From assembly GCA_041567315.1 (NCBI GenBank), contig JBFGCA010000037.1:1-38075 (forward strand): a DNA stretch of 38,075 bases, given 5' to 3'. A program made the translations under genes and the position numbers. Below are positions 31,797-38,075 of this stretch, piece by piece; positions within the stretch are counted from its first letter, which is position 1, and every line of letters begins with the position of its first letter. The notes under the pieces are model-generated. The model saw nothing but the letters and a program-made list of their open reading frames with translations. It did not search any database and was not told the origin of the DNA. The stretch is from JBFGCA01 sp041567315. Its GTDB lineage: Bacteria > Acidobacteriota > Thermoanaerobaculia > Multivoradales > JAHEKO01.

Positions 31797-33367
31797 GTCT
31801 CCGGCTCCGCGTAGAGCAGCAGGTCGGCGCGGCGGCCCTGATCGGGGTGGAAGAGGTGGCAGGTGACGCAGCGGTCGGAGGCCAGCTCGGGGTTGTGGCA
31901 GCGGCGGCAGACGGCGATGCGGGGCAGGTTCTGGACCGCTGCGCGGTCGACGGCGGGTTCGGGCTCGGCGCCGCTCTCGAGCGGCTCGAGCAGCGGGATC
32001 TCGGCGTGGCAGTCCCAGCACCGCGCCTGGACGACGTGGGCGCGGTGGTCGAACTCGGCGCGGCGCAACCGGCGCTGGTCGGTCTCGACCCGGGCGATGG
32101 TGGCGTTCTCGACCCGGTGGCAGCCGCTGCACGGCGCCGCCAGCTCCCCGGCCAGCGCCTCGAGCGCCGCCACCTCCTCCGCGCTCAGCGCCGGGTCGCG
32201 GCGCTCGAGGGCGAGCAGGAAGGCGGTCTCGTCGAGCGGCGCCAGGGGCTCTTCGATCCGCCGGCCGACCGCCGCCAGCAGCGCCTCGATGCCGGCCAGC
32301 TCGCGCCGGACCGCCGGCTCGGGCCGCGCCCGCAAGCCCACGGCGTACTCCTCGAGGGTCGCCACCGCCTCGCGGTAGAGGTCGCGCACCCGGTGCGGCG
32401 GCGCCTCGGCCGAGGCCCGCAGCAGATCGGCCAGCCCGGCGTCCGGGTAGAGCCGCCGCCGCACCCGGCGCAGGTTCTCGAGGATCCACGGGTCGCGGTG
32501 ATGGACCGGCGCCTTGACCACCCGGTCGCCGCGGTAGCGGAACTCGGCCGGGTTGCTGAAGTAGACCCAGCGCAGTCCGGGGCCGCCGCTCGCTGCCAGC
32601 TCCTCGAGGGTCGCCACCCGCACGCCGTCGGCGCCGGCGAACGGCAGCCCCGGGGTGGCGGTAGTGGCCGTCAGGTGGCAGGCGTCGCAGTGGCGGTCGA
32701 AGTCGAGCGGCTCGAAGCTCCTGCCGTCGGGCCGCGGGTTGTGACAGGCCAGGCAGGCGCGCTCGACCTCCTCGCTGCCCAGCCGTTTCATCACCTCGCG
32801 CAGATGATGGAGGTGGCCGAAGGCGAGGGCGTCGTCGTCGGGCTCGTTCTCCGCCGCGAAGCGGAACTCGGGATGGCGCCGGCCGAAGGAGTCGAAGTGG
32901 CAGGAGCGGCAGCGGCGGTCGGGGACCGCCGTGATCTGCGCGTGGCGGCCGCGGTGCTCATCGTGACAGCGGAAGCAGGGCGCCTCGTCGGGCGACGGCA
33001 CCACGCGGCGAAAGTCGTCCGAGCGGTAGACGTAGTGGGCCGCGAAGCTGAAGGTGCCCAGCTCGTCGCCGTGCTTCTCGTGACAGATCGAGCAGCTCTC
33101 GGCGGTGACCCGGCGCTGGCCGGACGCGTGACAGTTGGAGCAGTCGTCGCCAAAGGCGGCGTGGCTCGACGACAGCGGCCCGCCCGAGGAGACCGCGCCG
33201 CTCCCGGCCACCCGGTCCCAGACGACGGCGGCCAGCACCACGGCGGCCGCCACCGCCCCCCAGCGGAGCAGCCGGGCGCGCCGGTCGGTCGGCGGGTAGG
33301 CGCCGGCCGCCGGCAGCCGCTGACGCGAGTAGCTGCCCTTGGAACCGCTCTTGCGGCGCCGCGCCAT
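31793..33367 (-). CDS. Membrane-anchored decahaem cytochrome c
   Basis: This 524-residue protein has a basic N-terminus and one hydrophobic helix (LLRWGAVAAAVVLAAVVW, about 33-50), which anchors it with the bulk in the periplasm. Ten CxxCH haem motifs are visible: CSNCH, CSICH, CFRCH, CRSCH, CLACH, CDACH, CSGCH, CWDCH, CRRCH and CVTCH. The first six are in the N-terminal half and the last four near the C-terminus, separated by a haem-free helical stretch (about 290-400). It resembles cytochrome c3/c7-type electron carriers and is the likely periplasmic wire of the operon. The start ATG at 33367 is 8 bases after the cytochrome b stop; longer upstream reading frames overlap that gene. Confidence 0.92.
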   Translation of the reverse strand: MARRRKSGSKGSYSRQRLPAAGAYPPTDRRARLLRWGAVAAAVVLAAVVWDRVAGSGAVSSGGPLSSSHAAFGDDCSNCHASGQRRVTAESCSICHEKHGDELGTFSFAAHYVYRSDDFRRVVPSPDEAPCFRCHDEHRGRHAQITAVPDRRCRSCHFDSFGRRHPEFRFAAENEPDDDALAFGHLHHLREVMKRLGSEEVERACLACHNPRPDGRSFEPLDFDRHCDACHLTATTATPGLPFAGADGVRVATLEELAASGGPGLRWVYFSNPAEFRYRGDRVVKAPVHHRDPWILENLRRVRRRLYPDAGLADLLRASAEAPPHRVRDLYREAVATLEEYAVGLRARPEPAVRRELAGIEALLAAVGRRIEEPLAPLDETAFLLALERRDPALSAEEVAALEALAGELAAPCSGCHRVENATIARVETDQRRLRRAEFDHRAHVVQARCWDCHAEIPLLEPLESGAEPEPAVDRAAVQNLPRIAVCRRCHNPELASDRCVTCHLFHPDQGRRADLLLYAEPET

Positions 33368-33375
33368 CCCCGGCC

Positions 33376-34260
33376 TCAGTAGAACAGCACCAGGTAGAGG
33401 TGCACCCCGAGCAGCGCCACCAGCACCACCGCGGCCGGCACGTGGAGCACCGGCCACCACCGCAGCGCGCGCTGCAGGGTGTAGTGGGCGTCGATCTCGA
33501 GCTTGGTCCGGAGCAGCTGCTCCAGCTCGTCGAGCCTCTCGCGCTCGGCCTCGGGCAGCAGCCGGCGGACGTGCCGGAACTCGCCCAGCCGCCGGCCGAT
33601 GCCGCCGGTGACGTCCATGAAGTAGAGCCACCGCCGCCGCGGCGCCGCCAGCTCGGTGGCGACGCCGCCCTCGTAGAGCGTTTGGATGGCCTCGTGGCTG
33701 CCCCCGGCGAGCCGCTCCGCGCGCCCGCGGAGCTCCTCGACCAGCTCGGGGATGCGCTCGTAGAGCACCTCGACGGTGAGACCCGAGGTCAGCAGCCGCG
33801 GGATCCAGAGCTGCAGCAGGCGGCCGGCGGCGCCGGTGGCCACCGTCCAGAAGCCGAGCAGCCACAGTCCCTGGGTGACCGCCCCGGCCGGCCAGCGCAG
33901 ACCGCTGTGGAGCAGCATCAGCAGCAGGAACAGACCGCCACCCCAGAGGTGCAGCGTCAGCCAGCCGGCCGCCCGCCCCCAGCGCCAGCGGCTCATCGCC
34001 GGCATCATCCGCCGGCGCACCCCGTAGGCCGCGGTCAGCACCAGCAGCGCGGCGGCGCCGACGCCGTAGGCGAGGCTCCAGGCGCTGCCGGGCTCGACCT
34101 CGAAGAAGGCGGCGCCAAGGGCGTAGCTCGCCGCCAGCAGCACCGCTGCCAGCAGCGCCACGAGCGGCGCCGGCAGCCGCGTCCCCAGGCGGGCCGCCGG
34201 CCGGGTCCGGCGGGTCTCGCCACCCCGCCGGCCGAGCGCCGCCGCGTCCGGCTCCGCCAT
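33376..34260 (-). CDS. Di-haem cytochrome b-type membrane subunit
   Basis: This 294-residue protein has five predicted membrane helices (about 32-53, 62-80, 98-119, 128-152 and 268-294). A long cytoplasmic or periplasmic helical segment sits between the fourth and fifth. His104 and His118 in helix 3, and His273 and His287 in helix 5, are each 14 residues apart, the spacing of bis-histidine b haems stacked across a membrane. No full-length family is recognised with certainty; it recalls the b subunits of formate dehydrogenase and similar quinone-linked enzymes. It would link periplasmic cytochromes to the cytoplasmic Fe-S subunit. Its ATG overlaps the stop of that subunit gene (ATGA). Confidence 0.85.
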   Translation of the reverse strand: MAEPDAAALGRRGGETRRTRPAARLGTRLPAPLVALLAAVLLAASYALGAAFFEVEPGSAWSLAYGVGAAALLVLTAAYGVRRRMMPAMSRWRWGRAAGWLTLHLWGGGLFLLLMLLHSGLRWPAGAVTQGLWLLGFWTVATGAAGRLLQLWIPRLLTSGLTVEVLYERIPELVEELRGRAERLAGGSHEAIQTLYEGGVATELAAPRRRWLYFMDVTGGIGRRLGEFRHVRRLLPEAERERLDELEQLLRTKLEIDAHYTLQRALRWWPVLHVPAAVVLVALLGVHLYLVLFY

Positions 34261-35927
34261 CAGTTTCCTCCCGCGGCCCGCTCCGGCGGCCGCCCCGTCA
34301 TCAGCCGCCGCAGCTCCTCGACCGAGCCCACCCGGTAGGCGCAGCCCTGCGGGCAGTTGCTGACGCAGGCCGGGCCGTGACCGGCGTCGGCGCACAGATC
34401 GCACTTGCTGGCCACCTGGCGGTCGCGGCCGCGCAGCCCCACCGGCACCATGTCGCCAGGCCAGGTCTCGCCGCAGTCGTGCATGACGATGGCGTCGTAC
34501 GGGCAGTTGCGCGAGCACGAGCCGCAGCCGATGCAGATCTCTTCGTCCACCGCCACCACGTCGCCGACCCCGGCGCGGTGGATGGCGCCGGTGGGGCAGC
34601 CGACCAGACAGACCGGGTCGCGGCAGTGGTAGCACGAGCGCGGGATCAGCAGCCCGGCCAGCCGGTCGCCCTCGCGAACGAACCGCGCCCGGCCGCCGTG
34701 GGTCGTCTCGCAGGCGCGCACGCAGTCGTCGCAGCGGGTGCAGCGCTCGAGGTCGATGGCCAGCACGCTCGACCCCTGGACCAGGCCCGACTCCAGCGCC
34801 ACCTGGACGAACTCGGCGTGGCCCACGTCGCGCCGCGCGGCGCCAGCCTCCTTGATGCGGTCGGCGGCCGATCGCCAGAGCTGCTCCTCGACCTCCGGAT
34901 GGCTCTGCAGCAGCTGGCCGAAGACCCGGCGCGACAGCTTGACCAGCTCGGCGTACTCGACCGACACCGCGCTCACCAGCCAGCCCGGCAGCTCGTCGAG
35001 CAGCAGCTCGACCTCGCCCAGGGTCATCCCCTTGGACAGATAAGAGACCGCGATCTCGCCCTCGCCGTAGCGCTGATCGAGCCTCAGGAAACCCGAGCGC
35101 ACCACGTAGAGGGCGTCGGCCGGCTCGCCCTCGGTGACCAGCGTCTCGCCGGGCTCGAGCGAGACCAGCTCGACGGTCTCCTTCAGGGCCTCGACGAAGA
35201 CCGGGGTCAGACCGCTGAACAGCGGCGTCCCGGCCAGCTGGGCGGCCAGCGAGCGCTGGCGGTAGAGCGCGTCGAGGCGCTCCTTGAGCGCCTTGGACTT
35301 GCGCTTCATCAGCCGCAGCGCCGGAGTGCGGATCTGGAGCAGGCGGCAGTCGGTGGCCGCTCGCGCGGTGACCGACTGCGGCCAGCCGCTCATGGCACCG
35401 ATCTCGCCGAAGATCTCGCCGGGACCGAGCCGCGCCGCCGCTCCGGCCGGCAGGTCGAAGTCCATCGTCGCCAGCATCGTCATGCGGCTGGCCGCCAGGC
35501 GCTCGGCGCGGCGCATCAGCACGGTCTCGCCGGGCGCCGCCGCGGGCACCGCCGCCGGCACGCCGAGGACGGTCCGCGACAGATCGAAGATCGGCCGCGT
35601 CCCGCCGGGCGGGCCCTCCACCCCGGCCAGGAACACCTCGACCTCGCCGCTCACCACCGAGAAGGCCAGGTCGATGTAGGTGCCCTCCTCGAACAGCACC
35701 GCCCCCTGACGCCAGTCGGCCAGCGAGACGTCGGGGCTGATCTGCTCGAGGAACTTGTCGTCGTAGTCGGCGAAGATCTCGAACTCGCGGAGCCGAGCGG
35801 CGCCCATGCGCTCGGAGAGACCGGCCAGCCCGCTCTGCTCGTCCCACGAGGTCCAGCGGTCGCGGAACTGCTCGATCCGGCGCAGCGTGGTCTTGTCGAC
35901 CGGCGGCGAGGCGGCGGCGTCGGTCAT
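34260..35927 (-). CDS. Two cNMP-type domains fused to a four-cluster 4Fe-4S ferredoxin subunit
   Basis: This 555-residue cytoplasmic protein has no signal or helix. Two cyclic-nucleotide-binding folds (about 50-205 and 236-345) are followed by a DmsB/NrfC-like ferredoxin (about 390-540). The cysteine sets are C396/399/402/406, C432/435/440/444, C465/468/471/475 and C509/512/521/525. The first cNMP fold has an unusual insert (about 104-157). Its phosphate cassette GEIFGEIGAMSGWPQSV and the second (GEVELLLDELPGW) lack the arginine that binds cyclic phosphate, so the ligand may not be cAMP. Electron transfer by the clusters and sensory control by the folds are inferred. It overlaps both neighbours by ATGA. 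Confidence 0.93.
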   Translation of the reverse strand: MTDAAASPPVDKTTLRRIEQFRDRWTSWDEQSGLAGLSERMGAARLREFEIFADYDDKFLEQISPDVSLADWRQGAVLFEEGTYIDLAFSVVSGEVEVFLAGVEGPPGGTRPIFDLSRTVLGVPAAVPAAAPGETVLMRRAERLAASRMTMLATMDFDLPAGAAARLGPGEIFGEIGAMSGWPQSVTARAATDCRLLQIRTPALRLMKRKSKALKERLDALYRQRSLAAQLAGTPLFSGLTPVFVEALKETVELVSLEPGETLVTEGEPADALYVVRSGFLRLDQRYGEGEIAVSYLSKGMTLGEVELLLDELPGWLVSAVSVEYAELVKLSRRVFGQLLQSHPEVEEQLWRSAADRIKEAGAARRDVGHAEFVQVALESGLVQGSSVLAIDLERCTRCDDCVRACETTHGGRARFVREGDRLAGLLIPRSCYHCRDPVCLVGCPTGAIHRAGVGDVVAVDEEICIGCGSCSRNCPYDAIVMHDCGETWPGDMVPVGLRGRDRQVASKCDLCADAGHGPACVSNCPQGCAYRVGSVEELRRLMTGRPPERAAGGN

Positions 35928-36957
35928 CGTCCGCCCCCGCCGGCGACGCTCCGGTAGAGCCGCTCGAGCCGCTCCTTGAGCTGCTCGAGCACCACCTCGA
36001 TCGGGGCGGACGGGTCGATCCCGGGCAGCTCCGTCAGCTCGGCCGCGGGCCCGCCGCCAGGGCCACCGCCATCGCTCGGCAGCGGCCGCACTGGCGGCGG
36101 CCGCAGGGCGAGGATCTGGCCCGATTCGGGGTCGGCGAGCGGACCCGGGCCGGTCCCGCCGGCGGCACCCCGGCGGAAGGGGCCAGGGCCGGCGGTCCCG
36201 GCGCCCCCCGCCCCCGGCCCGCCACGTCCGCCGGCGGCCAGCGCCGCCGCCTCGCCGGCCGGCAGCTCGGCCACCCGCACCACCGGCACCGGCCCGCGCG
36301 CCGACCGCACGGCCTCGTAGGAGGCGCGCAGTTCGGCCGGCGGCACCGGCCCCGAGTCCCAGTGCCGCACCTCGGCGATCCCGGCGGCGTAGTCGAACTC
36401 GCGGCCCGAAGGGTGACCCGCCGACAGCAGGCGCGGGTCGACCACGTAGTGGCAGCCGGCGCAGGTCGCCGCCCGGGTGCGCTGGTCGCCGAGGTCGGCC
36501 TTGCCCAGCCTGAGGGCCGCCTGGTGACCGGGCCGGCGGCGTCCGAGGTGCTTGTCGGTCTCGTCCTTGTGCGGATCCAGCCAGTCGGCGGCAGCGCCGT
36601 GGCAGCTCTCGCAGCTCACCCCGTCGAGGACGTCGCGCGATTCCTTGCCGCTGACCACGGTGCCGTGGCAGTCCATACAGAGCTGCCGCCCCTTGGTCGT
36701 GTCGCCGAACGGCAGGCCGTACAGCCGGGCGATCTTGACCGCCGTCGGGTCGCGGTCGAAGAAGCGGTCGGCCGACCGGTAGTGGGGGTCGGCGAACCAC
36801 CACTCGTTCTGGCGGGCGTGACAGCCGGAGCAGTTGGCGGGGCCGATGGTGCGATGGCGCGAGGCCGGGCGCAGACGCTGCTTGACCGCGCCGGCCGCCC
36901 CCGCGGCCCCGGCCGTGGCCCGACCGGCGGTGGCGCCGCGGGCGGCGGGGGTCCCGC
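35924..36957 (-). pseudogene. Tetrahaem cytochrome c (c554-like), first gene of the redox operon, 5'-disrupted
   Basis: Four CxxCH motifs, CSGCH, CMDCH, CESCH and CAGCH, lie in a region starting TIGPANCSGCHARQNEWW that resembles cytochrome c554-type proteins, which carry four haems. The C-terminus is a Gly/Pro-rich linker ending in a helical PIEVVLEQLKERLERLY segment. The frame can be extended to 37003, but its upstream part is low-complexity and has no signal peptide, which a c-type cytochrome needs for export. A hydrophobic signal-like segment exists in the neighbouring frame just upstream, so either a frameshift in a C/G run or a junction at about 36951-36957 has broken the start. Its stop overlaps the next start (ATGA). 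Confidence 0.7.
36951..36957. other. Sharp composition boundary: GC-rich operon to lower-GC phage-like DNA
   Basis: Left of here the sequence is close to 90 percent GC (36901-36960). To the right it falls to an estimated 55-60 percent. The boundary falls where a small secreted-protein frame loses family-like sequence and where the cytochrome frame begins to make sense. It is either an insertion or recombination edge or an assembly join. Confidence 0.55.
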
Positions 36958-37193
36958 ACGTTGTAGTCGTCGGCGCGGCCCTTGAAATGATGCGACAACC
37001 CATCGAGGTTCAAGCTCAAGGTGTCAGCCTTCGCGAGGCGCGAGCCGGCCACGAACGCCAGCAGCACAGCTATCACGAATACGACCCCGAGAACATCTTC
37101 CTTCGCGAAGCGCTTGCGCCAGAAGCACAACCTGCAGCGCCTATCGTTCTTTCTCTCGCCGCTCCATTCCACGTAATCTTTCGGTGCCTTCAT
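36951..37193 (-). pseudogene. Truncated small secreted protein, phage-like neighbourhood
   Basis: From ATG 37193 (or 37202) about 81 residues can be read before the composition boundary. A basic, cysteine-containing N-terminus is followed by a signal-like helix (VLGVVFVIAVLLAFVAGS) with a possible LAKA cleavage site, then LSLNLDGLSHHFKGRADDYN. That last pattern recalls small proteins with a SyHFdr-xx-YNexNPGLG motif seen in phages and proteobacteria; this is memory, not a search result. The 5' end overlaps the metallophosphoesterase gene, typical of phage gene packing. The frame continues without a stop into the cytochrome region but in the wrong frame for haem motifs. It could instead be the displaced signal peptide of the cytochrome. 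Confidence 0.5.
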
Positions 37194-38073
37194 GGTCACC
37201 ATCCCCGGGGTCGCAATAGATGGGCACTACCCATGTGATCCCGTATGTGGGGTGCACCGTTACAAGCGTCTGTATAGGGGGCTCGTAAGGCGCGCCGATC
37301 TGCAGCGCGAATTCGTCAAATCCTTTAACGCTGCCGTTAAGACAAACGCGGCTGCCGGCCCACCATTGGTGGTGATGCCCACACAGCATCGTTTCATGAC
37401 CTGTCATTTGCGGCATGTATTGCATCGAGAACTGTTTTCTTTGCGCGCCGCGTATCACTGGGCCCATCGGGCCTATCTGGCCGTCACCTCCACGAAACTG
37501 GTCGCCGTGGACCAGCAAGAAGCGCCGGCCGGGTAGCTCGAAGTTAAGCTCACGAGCGAGCGGGAAGTTGAACTCGATGTTCTCGGCCCCGCGATGAAAG
37601 CGCTCGACCATGAGATAGGTGTGCGTATCGAAATTGTCATGGGCGTACAGCTTGGCCCGCGGCTTGCGGCTCATGCGCCCGTGGTTTCCGGGTACGCCGT
37701 ACACCACCACCTGGGGGAATTCGTCAGCCAGGAACGCCACCATGTCAGACAGTATCTCGGCAGCCTGCCGGGCTTGCTCTCCCTTGGTGTGGGGATAGTC
37801 GGTCTGCATCAGCTCGTCATGGATGCCGCCGCTGATCATGTCGCCGCCCAGGCAGAGCACGATGCCCGGATAGTCGGCATGGGCCAGGTGGCGCTTGAGC
37901 AGGCTCACGGCGGTCTCGGCGACGTGCTTGAGCCGGCGCTCGGCAATCTTGTAGTCGTAGACGTTGCAACCGTGGACCTCCTCTGGGTTCACGGTCTCGC
38001 CATAGTGCCAGTCCGAGATGAACAGGATGGGCGTGCCCGGCGCATTCGAAGGCACCCTGGTCTTCCAGGCAAC
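37141..38073 (-). CDS. Phage-type calcineurin-like metallophosphoesterase, 5'-partial
   Basis: The frame is open to the window edge and a family-like segment (VAWKTRVPSNAPGT) lies before the first GTG at 38055, so the start is outside. Metal-binding motifs are all present in order: SDWHYGE (DxH), GGDMISG, PGNHGR, VHGDQF and GHHHQWW. Such phosphoesterases, often with an N-terminal DNA-binding domain, are frequent in tailed phages and prophages and hydrolyse phosphodiesters or act in DNA repair. GC content and codon use are clearly lower than in the rest of the window. It overlaps the next small gene by about 50 bases. The host link is uncertain because of the junction at about 36955. Confidence 0.85.
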   Translation of the reverse strand, partial: VAWKTRVPSNAPGTPILFISDWHYGETVNPEEVHGCNVYDYKIAERRLKHVAETAVSLLKRHLAHADYPGIVLCLGGDMISGGIHDELMQTDYPHTKGEQARQAAEILSDMVAFLADEFPQVVVYGVPGNHGRMSRKPRAKLYAHDNFDTHTYLMVERFHRGAENIEFNFPLARELNFELPGRRFLLVHGDQFRGGDGQIGPMGPVIRGAQRKQFSMQYMPQMTGHETMLCGHHHQWWAGSRVCLNGSVKGFDEFALQIGAPYEPPIQTLVTVHPTYGITWVVPIYCDPGDGDHEGTERLRGMERREKER

Positions 38074-38075
38074 CC

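Noticed and set aside
36951..37202. A complete membrane protein gene fused to the 4Fe-4S subunit frame (980 residues)
   Set aside because: The frame stays open by chance through the cytochrome gene; the middle shows no motif and the haem motifs lie in another frame.

Overview
This is a very GC-rich bacterial window (roughly 70 percent or more over most of its length) with tightly packed, often overlapping genes. A VWA protein of the type common in Acidobacteriota, two Ser/Thr kinases, FHA proteins, multihaem cytochromes and a secreted subtilase with a Trp-Asp-Gly repeat tail suggest an Acidobacteriota member, perhaps Thermoanaerobaculia-like. This is inferred from gene content only. No rRNA, tRNA, CRISPR array or complete insertion sequence was seen.

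Layout. (1) 1-2743: the end of a HEAT-repeat protein, then CheR and CheB (+). (2) 2671-5134 (-): an AhpD-like peroxidase-related enzyme whose second active-site cysteine is an in-frame TGA, followed by a bacterial SECIS-like hairpin. It is read here as a selenoprotein with its own promoter and a palindromic operator-like site. Upstream of it lies a secreted S8 peptidase with its own terminator. (3) 5438-8481 (+): lepA and hemW. (4) 8934-10463: a VWA protein. (5) 10579-19697 (+): a catabolic cluster of molybdenum hydroxylase subunits (FAD and 2Fe-2S), amidase, FdrA/AllF-like and YlbE/AllG-like (DUF1116) proteins, a cyclase-family hydrolase and the molybdenum-binding subunit. It looks like oxidation, ring opening, amide hydrolysis and carbamoyl transfer on an unknown N-heterocycle. 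A purine/pyrimidine-type NCS2 permease lies 3 kb further on. (6) 19852-24141: a lipoprotein, two tandem ZIP-like transporters and the NCS2 permease. (7) 24153-28617 (+): a PEGA-like-tailed kinase, a small TPR-like protein and a kinase carrying a TonB-like C-terminal domain.

(8) 28646-36957 (-): a translationally coupled redox operon. In transcription order it encodes a tetrahaem c554-like cytochrome, a fusion of two cNMP-type domains with four 4Fe-4S clusters, a di-haem cytochrome b, a decahaem cytochrome c, a double-FHA protein, and a flavoprotein with two FHA domains and a ferredoxin-like domain. The likely electron path links NAD(P)H or quinone in the cytoplasm/membrane to periplasmic multihaem cytochromes. 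Phospho-sensing FHA domains sit opposite two Ser/Thr kinases. This operon and the selenoprotein are the two most interesting items.

(9) 36951-38075 (-): base composition falls sharply, and a phage-type metallophosphoesterase plus a truncated small secreted protein appear. The boundary cuts the start of the redox operon, so it is either an insertion edge or an assembly join.
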